Source of the DNA: Streptoverticillium olivoreticuli subsp. olivoreticuli
Lineage (GTDB): Bacteria > Actinomycetota > Actinomycetes > Streptomycetales > Streptomycetaceae
Reading direction: 5' to 3'
DNA length: 64,000 nt
NCBI RefSeq assembly: GCF_003391135.1
Contig: NZ_CP031455.1
Coordinates: forward strand, 4,820,001-4,884,000
A program made the position numbers and the translations under genes. Shown here piece by piece: positions 16,606 to 25,935 of this stretch. The first letter of the stretch is position 1. Each line of letters opens with the position of its first letter. Below the pieces are notes generated by a model. The model did no database searches. It was given only the letters and a program-made list of their open reading frames with translations, and was not told the origin of the DNA.

Positions 16606-17943
16606 GTGCATGACTCCCCGCCCCACCAGCAGCCGATCACCGGGCCGGCGCCCGCCCACGGCCAGCAGCCGAGCTTCACCGCGATGCCTTCGCCGGAGGG
16701 CTGGCGGTACAAGCCGCGGCGCGCCCTGTGGGACAACAAGGCCGTACGCGCCGGCGCGCTGATCCTGCTGCTCGCCCTCAGTGGTCTGGTCATCCTCGCG
16801 CTCGTGCGCGAGCAGACCGGCACCGAGGGCTTCCTTGTGGGCCTAGGGCTCGCGGTGCTGCCCGTACCGCTGCTCGTCGCGGCGTTCCGGTGGATGGACC
16901 GGGTCGAGCCGAAGCCCTGGCGGAACCTCGTCTTCGCCTTCGCCTGGGGTGCCTGCGCGGCCACCCTCGTGGCGATCATGGCCAACGGCTACGCCACGAA
17001 GTGGCTGCTGACCACCGTCGACGTCACACAGCGGGCCGACGCCGACAAGTGGGGTGCCACGTTCGTCGCGCCGGTGGTGGAGGAGAGCGCCAAGGCGGCC
17101 GCGGTGCTGCTGCTGTTCCTCTTCCGCCGCCGCGACTTCAACGGCATCGTCGACGGCGTGGTGTTCGCCGGCATCACGGCCACCGGCTTCGCCTTCACCG
17201 AGAACATCCTCTACCTGGGCAACGCCTTCGCCTCCGACCAGAGCTTCGGCTACTCGGGGCTGCCCTCGACGACGGCCGCGACGTTCTTCGTCCGTGTGCT
17301 GATGTCGCCCTTCGCGCACCCGCTCTTCACGTCGATGACCGGCCTCGGCTTCGGCATCGCGGCGACCTTCGCCCCGCGCCGCCGCGTGGCCCACGTCCTC
17401 GTACCGCTCGCCGCCCTGCTGACCTCGATGGTCCTGCACGGCTGCTGGAACGGCTCGGCGTCCCTGTCGCCGCTGGGCTTCTTCGCCGTCTACGCGCTCT
17501 TCATGGTGCCGGTCTTCGGCGTGCTGACCTGGCTGACGATCTGGTCCCGCCAGAACGAGCTCCGCACGATCCGCGCCCACCTCCCCGCGTACCAGGCCGC
17601 CGGCTGGCTCACCCCGCCCGAGCCGCTGGCCCTCTCCTCCATGCGCGCCCGCGGCATAGCCCGCGACCTGGCCCGCCGCACCGGCGGCCCCACGGCGGCC
17701 CGCACGGTCGCGGAGTACATCTCCTTCGCGACCTCCCTGGCCTTCCTCCGCCAGCGCGCCAACAACGGCACGGCGGACTCCGACTTCCCGGCGCGCGAGC
17801 AGGAACTTCTCCACCACTTGTGGCAACGAAAGCATGTGGCTCAGCCGGCGCTCGCGCAGGCGTCGGCGGCGGTGCCGCGGCCGTTTGTTCCTGTACGGGG
17901 AGGGTGGGCGCCGGGGCAGGGGTGGGGGCCTGGGCGGCACTAA
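16606..17943 (+). CDS. PrsW-family intramembrane metalloprotease
   Basis: A 445-residue polytopic membrane protein (about 8-9 hydrophobic segments) of the PrsW family. In Bacillus PrsW cleaves an anti-sigma factor at site 1. Conserved membrane motifs are present: VVEESAKAAAVLLLF (EE-x-x-K), FNGIVDGVVFAGITATGFAF followed by ENILYLGN, HPLFTSMTGLGFGIAA and VLHGCWNGSA. The C-terminal 120 residues are a basic cytoplasmic tail. The start is GTG 16606, probably leaderless. In S. coelicolor (SCO4112, from memory) the next core gene should be the regulator/oxidoreductase group, so the island 18017-34137 appears inserted just after this gene. Confidence 0.87.
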   Translation: MHDSPPHQQPITGPAPAHGQQPSFTAMPSPEGWRYKPRRALWDNKAVRAGALILLLALSGLVILALVREQTGTEGFLVGLGLAVLPVPLLVAAFRWMDRVEPKPWRNLVFAFAWGACAATLVAIMANGYATKWLLTTVDVTQRADADKWGATFVAPVVEESAKAAAVLLLFLFRRRDFNGIVDGVVFAGITATGFAFTENILYLGNAFASDQSFGYSGLPSTTAATFFVRVLMSPFAHPLFTSMTGLGFGIAATFAPRRRVAHVLVPLAALLTSMVLHGCWNGSASLSPLGFFAVYALFMVPVFGVLTWLTIWSRQNELRTIRAHLPAYQAAGWLTPPEPLALSSMRARGIARDLARRTGGPTAARTVAEYISFATSLAFLRQRANNGTADSDFPAREQELLHHLWQRKHVAQPALAQASAAVPRPFVPVRGGWAPGQGWGPGRH

Positions 17944-18016
17944 CTAGCGGGGGAGGTCAGCCACTCCTCGTCTGTTTCTCCCGGATGTCCATGGGCGACA
18001 GGCTTGCGCTACAAGA

Positions 18017-19117
18017 TCAACCGGCGTGTCGGGCCAACAGGGAATCCGGGACACTCGACAAGATGGCGGGCTCTTCGGGTCCGCGGTGAGCAAAGTGGAG
18101 ATCCTCGCGGGCGCGAGTGCACAGCACGAAGAAGCGAAGACGCGCGTCCACACTGGTCGGGTCCTCTGTGTACGCGTCCAGGTCTGGCACGAAGACGCTG
18201 TCGAACTCAAGGCCCTTCATACTGGCCGCGCTCACGATTCGGATGGGACGCGCCGAGAAGTCGATGGCGTTCCGGTACTGATCATCGTGTGCATAGGCCT
18301 GGGTGTACTTGGCAAGCCCGAGGTGCGTGAGTCTGCTCTGGATGTCCCGCAACAATTGAGTCGACCTGCAAATGATTCCGATGCTCCGCTCCGGATGCGC
18401 GTTGAAGTATCGGGAAACACCCGTGAGGAGATACTCCATCGAGGGAATCTTCAGGACAGTGGGTGTACGACCGACGCGTGTCGGCAAGGCAATCTCATCC
18501 CCGGCCTCCTCGCGGAACTCGGACGCCAGCATCGCGATCTCCCGACTGTTCCGGCGGTTCTCGCGCAGCACGAGTGGATCGGCCCGCGTGGCGAGGGCCC
18601 GGCATATCTCGGACACGGTGCTCTGATCGTCGCCGATCCGCTGGTTCTCGTCTGCGCACACAGTGACGTCGACGCCAAGGGTTCGACACAACCGATAGAA
18701 GCCGACAGGCAGGTTCTGCCCCTCGTCGATCACCAGATGCGCGGTCGACCTGACCCCCTGCAGGATGCAATCCCGCTGCATCTCGATCCAGTCGTAGAGC
18801 CAACCATCCTCGTCGGTCTGTGGCGGATCGGTCCGGAAGCGCCGGCGCCAGAAATCCCTGATCCACCGATGGTAAGTGGTGACGTTGAGAGCCTCCGTGA
18901 GGTCCGGTCCTATTTGAGCAAGGTACTGATGCAGCAGATTGGAGCGCGTGAAGAGGGCGACGTCGCGACCGACGGTCGCCAGTGCCCAGGCACGGTAGAC
19001 GGCCATCACGGTCTTTCCGGCACCAGGCGCCCCGGTGATGACGTGGCGTCCGTGGAACGGAAGGTCGATGACGGCCTGCTGCTCGATCTCGAGGTCCAGG
19101 AGGGAAGGGATCTTCAT
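18017..19117 (-). CDS. small UvrD-like (SF1) ATPase/helicase of the defence island
   Basis: A 366-residue P-loop ATPase, about half the length of a full UvrD/Rep helicase. Walker A TGAPGAGKTVMAVY is near residues 30-43 and Walker B HLVIDEGQNLPVG at about 128-140. Helicase-like motifs follow: CADENQRI, RENRRNSREIAML, VSAASMKGLEFDSVFVPD and FVLCTRARE. The 1B/2B subdomains of full helicases are missing. Its ATG overlaps the stop of the DrmB gene by four bases (ATGA), so it is the last gene of the drm operon. Role in the system is inferred. It could feed or motor a nuclease step. Confidence 0.78.
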   Translation of the reverse strand: MKIPSLLDLEIEQQAVIDLPFHGRHVITGAPGAGKTVMAVYRAWALATVGRDVALFTRSNLLHQYLAQIGPDLTEALNVTTYHRWIRDFWRRRFRTDPPQTDEDGWLYDWIEMQRDCILQGVRSTAHLVIDEGQNLPVGFYRLCRTLGVDVTVCADENQRIGDDQSTVSEICRALATRADPLVLRENRRNSREIAMLASEFREEAGDEIALPTRVGRTPTVLKIPSMEYLLTGVSRYFNAHPERSIGIICRSTQLLRDIQSRLTHLGLAKYTQAYAHDDQYRNAIDFSARPIRIVSAASMKGLEFDSVFVPDLDAYTEDPTSVDARLRFFVLCTRAREDLHFAHRGPEEPAILSSVPDSLLARHAG

Positions 19118-21006
19118 GTCAGATCGACGGCTCCGGCCGATTCCTCGAGCGCGGCTTGGACAACTCCCCGAAAGAATCCCGGGACCTCGCCGTCACCGAT
19201 CAACAGTGTTCTGTCCAGCAGGGAGTTGTCGATCTCGCAACATGTCTCGGGAAGGAGCGTGCACGCATGGCAGGCAGCACGGTTGAGGTTGGCCAGAGAC
19301 CTGCCGGTCGAGTCCGCGCACAGAGGGTCCTGCGAGCACCACTGCGCCGATTCAAGCAACCGGATCAAAGTCTCGACGAGATTCGGCGGTTGCCCCTGTC
19401 GGACGAGCCCGCCCAGCGTCCCTTCTGCATCCCCGGCGGCTGTGTAGATGAACACGCCGGCTTGAGGTGGAAATTCGCTGCCCGGGTCGTGGCTCCGAGC
19501 GTAGACGCGTTCCCGTAGCGAGGCTGCGTTGTACCCACTGTCATAAGACAGTTGGCGGATGAAGTGATGGGCCAGAGTGTGCAGCATCACGAATCGAGGA
19601 AGAAGCTCCGGACCCGATTTCCCTCTCAGACGGTCGGCCTTGAAGGAGGCGTCCAGGTTACGTTCGATCCGTCGCGTCCAGTCGCGGACCGACGGGAGCC
19701 TCTCCCAGGCGCTCACGCGTTCCTCGTCGACGGCGATGAAGATTCCTTCACCGTAGGTCTCCACGGCAGGCAGCCATTGGGCCCGAGCCTGCGTGTTGAC
19801 CGAAACAACGCGTCCGCCCTCGTCTCCTTCGCCGTCGTCGGAGCTGGGTTCGTACCGCGAGAACCCTTGGAGCGCACGCACCTCGCGCACCCGGTCAGCG
19901 ACGACGACGGCGGAGATGCCCACAGCCAGCTGCTGCTTGGATTCAGGATCTTCGCGGCCGATCCCGAGGTGGGTGCGACGCACGGAGAACGTCTTCGAGT
20001 TGGCGACGGATTCCGGGGCGGAGAAGGCCGCCCATTCGGCGATACTGAGGTCATCATCCGAACCAGCCGGCAACGGAGTCGATGAAGTTTCGTCCACATG
20101 ACGCCGTCGCAAGGTTTCCACGAATTCCTCCGGAACCTCGCACTCATCGGCAATGAATTGCCTGAAGGCATCGGATATCGGGCTGCTACCCGAAAGGATG
20201 AAGTCCGGCCAAAGGCGATGATTGACGACCCTCTGCGTCAATTCATCTTCCTCGGACAGGCCTGCAGGCGCAGGGATGTCGAGCGCCGAGTGCGTGATCG
20301 GGAAGTACACATTGGAAGCGCCACGCTGTACCGCCTGAGGCGTTTCCTCGCAGGGATCCGCCTCATCGAATTCGGGTTGCCAGGGGTGGGTTCCCGAGCA
20401 TTGCAGGCCCGTTTTCTTGAGGATGTTCTTCTGGCTGATGCCTGCCAGAGTACGACCGGCCTGACAGACAGCGCAGTAGACGAGCAGAGCTTCCAGCCCA
20501 GACGATTCAGGAGTGGCGACGAACCGAAGACGGCGAACCTGACATTGGCGCTGGACATGCCCTTCACTCTTGGAGTGAGCCCATCGACGCCAGTCGATGT
20601 CGGCCATATGCCCTGCCCTGCACACCTGGATGAAACGCATCGGGGCCAGCTGCGGTTTCCCCGTACAACGCCCGCAGGTCGGTTGCTTGTCCCGTACCTC
20701 GAGATCCGGGCGCCAGAGCTGCATATCCCTGCACTGTGGACAGAACAACCACTTGGGGAATCGTATGTACGAGGGCCCGACGCGGGTAGCGTAGGCAGCC
20801 TTCCCGGAAGGGATGACGGGGGCCGAACGGAAGCCCTCGACCCCCAATTTCTTCGCAAGCCGTGGCGATTCCACCTGTTCGGCGCTCTTTGCCCAACTCC
20901 GAATATCGGCGGCTACGAACGATTCACCTCGGATGTCGATGATCCCGCCGACACCGAAGGGAACAATGGTCTGCGTCCTGCGGACTTTACGACGAATGTC
21001 TTTCAT
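19114..21006 (-). CDS. drmB: DrmB-like protein (DUF1998)
   Basis: A 630-residue protein of the DrmB/DUF1998 family, a core component of DISARM anti-phage systems, where DrmB pairs with the DrmA helicase to form the DNA-binding complex. N-terminal zinc-type cysteines are at about 89, 92, 111 and 114. The C-terminal DUF1998 signatures are LHTLAHHFIRQLSYDSGY, CSQDPLCAD (about 557), AACHACTLLPETCCE and NSLLDRTLL. ATG 21006 lies five bases after the drmA stop; an alternative GTG at 21015 would overlap that stop. GC content is visibly lower than in flanking core genes. The family call is firm. The exact DISARM subtype is not. Confidence 0.85.
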   Translation of the reverse strand: MKDIRRKVRRTQTIVPFGVGGIIDIRGESFVAADIRSWAKSAEQVESPRLAKKLGVEGFRSAPVIPSGKAAYATRVGPSYIRFPKWLFCPQCRDMQLWRPDLEVRDKQPTCGRCTGKPQLAPMRFIQVCRAGHMADIDWRRWAHSKSEGHVQRQCQVRRLRFVATPESSGLEALLVYCAVCQAGRTLAGISQKNILKKTGLQCSGTHPWQPEFDEADPCEETPQAVQRGASNVYFPITHSALDIPAPAGLSEEDELTQRVVNHRLWPDFILSGSSPISDAFRQFIADECEVPEEFVETLRRRHVDETSSTPLPAGSDDDLSIAEWAAFSAPESVANSKTFSVRRTHLGIGREDPESKQQLAVGISAVVVADRVREVRALQGFSRYEPSSDDGEGDEGGRVVSVNTQARAQWLPAVETYGEGIFIAVDEERVSAWERLPSVRDWTRRIERNLDASFKADRLRGKSGPELLPRFVMLHTLAHHFIRQLSYDSGYNAASLRERVYARSHDPGSEFPPQAGVFIYTAAGDAEGTLGGLVRQGQPPNLVETLIRLLESAQWCSQDPLCADSTGRSLANLNRAACHACTLLPETCCEIDNSLLDRTLLIGDGEVPGFFRGVVQAALEESAGAVDLT

Positions 21007-21011
21007 CGCCT

Positions 21012-24000
21012 TCACGCTCCTCTCACGGCGATGAGGCACTCGCGGTCGACGTTGCGCATCGACTGCGCCGTCTCCCACAGGCCGCCTTGCTTGCCGAAGT
21101 CGGTGAGGAGCGATGTGTGCCCTCGCCCCTGGGGCTGGTAGTAGAGACGGCGGCCCTCACCACGAGCGATCTCGGCCTCTTGCTTCCAGGTTTCGATCAG
21201 AGAGTCCAGCTGTTCGGCTGCGGCACTGGCCTCTTCAGGATCAGCTCGCCGCGCGTGGTCCACCACGAGGTCACGGATCCGTGCGACTTCGTCCGTGTGA
21301 TTGAGGATGTCCCCGGCCTTGTTCTCCGCCGCCAGGCCGATTCCGTGTCGCACGAGGATGGTGAGCACCGCGTGCAAGGCTCGGTTACGAGAGGGCATGG
21401 ACCACGGTGTGACGCTGGTCGGTTCGACGTGCCGGTAGAGCGAGCGGTGGTAGACGCCGAACGACTCGTAGTGGGACCGGTCACGTGGTTTGGTCGAACG
21501 GAAGAGCGTGACGATCAGCCCCGGTACATGGCGACGGCCGACGCGGCTGGTGGCCTGGATGTATTCCGATGTCGTCTTGGGCTGCCCGTTCATGAGCATG
21601 AGGCCGAGACGCGGAACATCGACGCCCACGGAGAGCATGTTGGTCGTAGCGAGGAACGAGACGCTGTCGCGTTCCTTGAAGCTCTTGCCCAGACGCTCGA
21701 GGAGTCGTGGTTGAGCAGCGCGCGGAATGTTGCTGGTGAGCTCGACCACCGAGTCGTCGTTCAGCTTGCGCCGCCGATTGTCGTCTTTCGTCAGATGCTC
21801 GAGACGTGCAGGGATGTCGTCTCTCGCAATCGTGACAGTTCGTCCGAGTTCCCGCAGGCTGTTGTGATAGGCGACCGCGGTCCAGTACGCGTCGCGGAGG
21901 GTGTCGTCATCACAGATCTCGTTCGGGGCCTGCAACGCGGCGGCACCTACGTGGACGGTCGACGTCGAGGCGGTGTGCCCCTGCGCCATGACACCCACGT
22001 ACAAACGTCCGGGCTTGTCCTTGTCGGGTGAGGCGAAGTAGGAGTGACCGGCTTTGATCCCCGCTGGAGGGAAGAGTTGCGCGGGGCGACCGTAGAGGCT
22101 GCGGATCTGATCCTCCGAGCGTCGGATCGTCGCTGTCGACGCGATGACCTTCGGCACGGTACCGCCTCGGGCGCAGAGCTCGAGGATGGCCGACTCGTAC
22201 AGACCGACCGTCGTCCCCAGTGGGCCCGCCAGCAGGTGCAGCTCGTCCTGGATGACCAGCGAGGGGGCGCGCCTGCCGTTCCTACCGAAAAGGTTTCCGG
22301 CCTCAGGTTCCCACGCCAGTCGCGCGAACTTGTCCACGGTGCCGAGTACGAACGTCGGAGGCTCTTTGTAGATCTGTTCGTCCACGACGGACACCGGAAG
22401 CCACTCGTGAAAGACGCAGGTGTCGCGCGGACAGAAGAACGAGGTGGTGACTCCGTCCGCCCGGATGCCGAAATCCCGGTCGCGTCCCTGTCGTTCCGGG
22501 ACGATCTCGGTACCGCACCAGGGGCAGCGTTCCAGCAGAAAGCGATCATCCGGTGCGTTCATCTGCTTCAGGGCCCCGAGCTCGTCCTGCGCAGCGGAGA
22601 TCCTGTTCGGTGTCGTCTCCTTGCCCACCCAGAGTCCGATGGAGATGGGCTCCTGCCCGAGGTCGTGGGGCAACGGCCCGTCGTGGCCCTTTCTGATGTA
22701 TTCCAGGGCACAGATGGCCGTTGCAGTGCGCTGGAACTGCTGTGTGGTGAGCAGGCTCAGCGTGTATCGGCTCAGAACTGCCGTGCCGCCCCCAACTGCG
22801 CCGAACCGCAGCCGGCGCCAAAGAATCTCGAAGCAGGCGGTGAGAAGGTATGCCTCCGTCTTACCTCCACCTGTGGGGAACCAGATGAGGTCGACCGTCT
22901 TGCGGTCCTCGTGCTCAGGATTCATCAGACCCTCGACCACGAGCAGGAAGTACGCGAGCTGGAACGGGTGCCACGCATGGTCGCCACTGGGCTCGGTCAG
23001 TTCGAGTACTTCGCTGTTCCTGCGGCGACGGCTCCCGGCCAGTTCCGGACGGCTGTGAAGCATTTGGAGCGCCATGGCCCGATTGGCCAGGCGGAATGCC
23101 TCGCGTGCCTTGGCTCCCGACGACGTCGACGCGGTGAGTGCCTCCACCCCTGACGCCATGCGGTCGAGCGCGCCCCTGATGCGCTCGAGGATGCGTTCGG
23201 CGGGTGCGGCGGCCCATTGCCGCAGGGACTCGGCCTCCGCCTGCTGGGTGTCGCACCACTTGCGATAGCCGAGGACGAAAGAGTGCAGCTCGGCCCGGAG
23301 GTCGTCCGCGGTGAGCCCGGGCTGGGAAAGATGCGCGAGGTTGAGCACCGGTAGATCCTTGGGCCCGTCGGGTTGGATGTGCTCGACCACCTGCTGAGGC
23401 ATGACCTCCGCTGTCACAGTGGTGACCTGGTCGGTTTCGTCGTCCCACTCGACGGCACACCCGTGTCCCACGGCCCTGGTCACGATGTGCCGGTACTGGA
23501 CTCGGAGTTCCTGTTCCTCCTCGTCACGGCTGTTGAGACGGGTGCTCGGATACTCGAGGATCGTTCCGCCGAGTGTCTTCGCCTCCAGTTCGACCTGGAA
23601 GAGCATCAGATCGCGGTCCTTGTGCGTGCTCTCCTCTTCGTCGTGCGCGTTGGCCAACACGCACGTGACGAGATGTCCGGTGCCGAAGGGGCGCCACCGG
23701 ACATGGAGACGACCGTGTCCGTCCAGAACAGGGATCGGGGTCGTCTGTTCCGCAGCAACGGTCTTCTTTGCAGAGAGTCGCGGCTGCCTTCGCCAACTGC
23801 GCCGCCCACCCTCGCGATACGTCACGTAGCGGGAGGCCCCACATGTCACCTCGATGCAGCGGGCGTTGGTGAAAAAGGAGAAGCCGAGAGAGGACGGAAG
23901 CCATGCATTCGCCTCGGCCACCGGATCGTCGGCGAAGCTGTCCTCTTCTCCGCTCCCGGCCGCCGTCTCGTTGAAATCCTGCTCGCCGTCATCCTGCGAG

Positions 24001-24170
24001 TGCTCCAGCAAGGAGGCGCCACGCGGATACAACGTGCCCATCAGGTAGCGCCGGTCAGGAGGGTCGACGAGGGTCTCGTCGGCGGCGACGGCCGGGCCCA
24101 CCAACTGCTTACGGAGGTACTTCACAAAGTCGCCTCGGTGATTGGCGAGCCGTGATGCAGAGTCGTTCAC
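21012..24170 (-). CDS. drmA: DrmA-like SF2 helicase
   Basis: A 1,052-residue helicase-related protein matching DrmA in size and motifs. Walker A is IWFPTGGGKTEAYLLTACF (about 427-445), and a zinc-like CPWCG and CPRDTC pair follows. Walker B is SLVIQDELHLLAGPLG (QDEL instead of DEAH, near 640), then VIASTAT. The C-terminal motor shows TNMLSVGVDVPRLGLMLMNG and YIQATSRVGRR (around 850). In DISARM, DrmA with DrmB loads on foreign DNA ends and drives the system. GTG start at 24170 overlaps the preceding stop (GTGA), showing translational coupling to the NERD-helicase gene. Confidence 0.85.
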   Translation of the reverse strand: MNDSASRLANHRGDFVKYLRKQLVGPAVAADETLVDPPDRRYLMGTLYPRGASLLEHSQDDGEQDFNETAAGSGEEDSFADDPVAEANAWLPSSLGFSFFTNARCIEVTCGASRYVTYREGGRRSWRRQPRLSAKKTVAAEQTTPIPVLDGHGRLHVRWRPFGTGHLVTCVLANAHDEEESTHKDRDLMLFQVELEAKTLGGTILEYPSTRLNSRDEEEQELRVQYRHIVTRAVGHGCAVEWDDETDQVTTVTAEVMPQQVVEHIQPDGPKDLPVLNLAHLSQPGLTADDLRAELHSFVLGYRKWCDTQQAEAESLRQWAAAPAERILERIRGALDRMASGVEALTASTSSGAKAREAFRLANRAMALQMLHSRPELAGSRRRRNSEVLELTEPSGDHAWHPFQLAYFLLVVEGLMNPEHEDRKTVDLIWFPTGGGKTEAYLLTACFEILWRRLRFGAVGGGTAVLSRYTLSLLTTQQFQRTATAICALEYIRKGHDGPLPHDLGQEPISIGLWVGKETTPNRISAAQDELGALKQMNAPDDRFLLERCPWCGTEIVPERQGRDRDFGIRADGVTTSFFCPRDTCVFHEWLPVSVVDEQIYKEPPTFVLGTVDKFARLAWEPEAGNLFGRNGRRAPSLVIQDELHLLAGPLGTTVGLYESAILELCARGGTVPKVIASTATIRRSEDQIRSLYGRPAQLFPPAGIKAGHSYFASPDKDKPGRLYVGVMAQGHTASTSTVHVGAAALQAPNEICDDDTLRDAYWTAVAYHNSLRELGRTVTIARDDIPARLEHLTKDDNRRRKLNDDSVVELTSNIPRAAQPRLLERLGKSFKERDSVSFLATTNMLSVGVDVPRLGLMLMNGQPKTTSEYIQATSRVGRRHVPGLIVTLFRSTKPRDRSHYESFGVYHRSLYRHVEPTSVTPWSMPSRNRALHAVLTILVRHGIGLAAENKAGDILNHTDEVARIRDLVVDHARRADPEEASAAAEQLDSLIETWKQEAEIARGEGRRLYYQPQGRGHTSLLTDFGKQGGLWETAQSMRNVDRECLIAVRGA

Positions 24171-25783
24171 TTGAGACGTCCCTCTCGAATCATCCCGGCC
24201 ACTCCCAGGTCTTTCAATATCCGACGGGTGCCCGGGCGGCAGGCCACCCAGAGCTGGGCGCGAGCCCTGGTCCAGGCGACGTAGAGCGCGTCGAGGCGGC
24301 CCTCGAGGTGTTCGGGTTCGAGGTCGATCAGACAGACGACGTGGTTCTCGTGGCCCTTGAAGTCGAGGACGGACGACCAGGTGAGACGGTGCTTCGTGCG
24401 ATCAGTCCCGACCACGTCGGCGAATCGCTCGATCTTCGCGGCTCGCTGAGACAAACGGGCCGAGCTCGATTCCCAGTCCCCGGAGGCGGACAGCAACGTG
24501 ACGTCCCGCAGCGAGACACCTTCCTGCACGAGTTCGTTCACGTAGGCGTCGAGGGTGGATGCCTCCTCAGAAGCGTCGTGCACATCGGCGAAGCGGACCT
24601 GTTCACCCTCACCCGCGGAGGCGACGCCCAGGTCGGCGCCCGTGTAGAGGCGAACCTGTTCCACGATTTGCACGGTATTGCGGCAATTTCGCCTCATAGG
24701 CCCGAACACCGAGCCCAGAGGGCGCAGATATTCCCAGGCGCCAGGATCATAGGCCTCCGGAGCCAGTACCTGGTTGTTCTGATCGAGCATGAAGATCCAT
24801 CGGCCATCGCCGAGGCCACCCAAGACCAGCTTCTCCAGGATGTCGAGACTCTCGATGGTCATCAGATCCTGGGCCTCGTCCACGATCAGTTGGTCGAAGG
24901 TGCGGTTCCGAACCTCGTCCAACCGGTCGAACGGCAGGACGGTGATCGCGCCGCTGGTGAGGACCCGGTCCATGTGGGCAGCCAGCGTGGTGCTCGCACA
25001 GGTGAACAGAACGCTGCCAGTGGCAGACTTGCGGCGAGCCGCCTCGGCGGCGAGGAACGTCTTACCCGTGCCTGCCCCACCGGTCCAGATGAGACGTGAG
25101 TTGGACTCCAGCTCGTCGAGTCTGTCGAGCTGCTCGTTCGTGAGCCGTTCGAAAGCGACATCGAGATGAGTCAGCCGGGATTGCAGATTGGGTACGAGGT
25201 CGAAATCGGGGCGGATGGCCCCGAGCATCTTCCCCCGCAGGGAGGCTGACACGGGGGTTCGGGCCCACCAGTTCCGCGCCAGCCAGAAGCGAGTGGCTCG
25301 TTCGATTCCCTGTGCCAGACCACGTCCACCGGCGTACGCGGTCGCGCCGAGATACTGTTGCGGCTCGAACTCAGTCGTGCGTGGGATGTCGACATCCGTG
25401 GTGATGACGAGGTATCCGCTGGGGACGCCCTGGTTCCTCAAGTCGCCGACCAGGGCCCCGATCTCCCGCTCGAACTCATGCATACCCCCGCTGGCCTGCG
25501 CGAAGGGGCTTTCCTTCGGACCCTCCTCGCGACCGGGCGGACCGTAGTACCACTTCCCGTCGCGTTGGTGGACCCGACCCCCCTTGACCTCGATGAAGAG
25601 CAGGATGTCGGGCATGATGACAACGAAGTCGATCTCGCCGACACGCTTCTTGTGGTGCTGGGGGAGATGAACCGTGTGCAGAGCGACGCTCTGGTCATCA
25701 GGAATCGCCTTGAGCGCCGCGAACACGCTGCGCTCGGCCCGGCTCCTGGTGCTGCTCGAGATCTCGCTCGGAATGATGCGCAT
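24167..25783 (-). CDS. NERD-domain SF1 helicase, first gene of drm operon
   Basis: A 538-residue protein. The N-terminal 150 residues are a NERD (nuclease-related) domain with GEIDFVVIMPDILLFIEVKG, the D-x-n-E-x-K nuclease core. The C-terminal half is an SF1/UvrD-type helicase: WTGGAGTGKTFLAAEAA (Walker A, about 236), LIVDEAQDLM (Walker B, about 301), SVLDFKGHENHVVCLIDLEP and YVAWTRARAQLWVA. Such proteins may both cut and unwind DNA. Start ATG 25783 follows GGGGAG. It is divergent from the sigma-GHKL gene and is followed by overlapping drmA. I do not recognise it as a standard DISARM gene. Confidence 0.8.
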   Translation of the reverse strand: MRIIPSEISSSTRSRAERSVFAALKAIPDDQSVALHTVHLPQHHKKRVGEIDFVVIMPDILLFIEVKGGRVHQRDGKWYYGPPGREEGPKESPFAQASGGMHEFEREIGALVGDLRNQGVPSGYLVITTDVDIPRTTEFEPQQYLGATAYAGGRGLAQGIERATRFWLARNWWARTPVSASLRGKMLGAIRPDFDLVPNLQSRLTHLDVAFERLTNEQLDRLDELESNSRLIWTGGAGTGKTFLAAEAARRKSATGSVLFTCASTTLAAHMDRVLTSGAITVLPFDRLDEVRNRTFDQLIVDEAQDLMTIESLDILEKLVLGGLGDGRWIFMLDQNNQVLAPEAYDPGAWEYLRPLGSVFGPMRRNCRNTVQIVEQVRLYTGADLGVASAGEGEQVRFADVHDASEEASTLDAYVNELVQEGVSLRDVTLLSASGDWESSSARLSQRAAKIERFADVVGTDRTKHRLTWSSVLDFKGHENHVVCLIDLEPEHLEGRLDALYVAWTRARAQLWVACRPGTRRILKDLGVAGMIREGRLK

Positions 25784-25935
25784 CAACTCTCCCCATGGTC
25801 ACGCCAACACGTCTTCAAAATACCGAGTGATGGATCCTCAGGAGCATGGGCCCTGGCGAGCCGGCGCTGGCAGCGACCGCCCTATGAATGATGGACTACG
25901 GGGGAACGGGGGCGGAGCGCGAGCGCGGGGGCGTG
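25784..25935. promoter_or_regulatory. divergent promoter region of the defence island
   Basis: About 150 bases between the NERD-helicase and sigma-GHKL start codons must drive both operons. No clean -10/-35 pair stands out, and I found no strong dyad. The sigma domain of the neighbouring gene could recognise a non-standard promoter here, which is an inference. Confidence 0.45.

Noticed and set aside
17944..18016. Left attachment repeat for the defence island
   Set aside because: Short matches such as GTCCATGG also near 34170 are too short and lack a longer shared core.
18017..25783. Complete canonical DISARM system
   Set aside because: drmA and drmB are present but no phospholipase-D gene (drmC), drmD or drmE is recognised; only a DISARM-like core is claimed.
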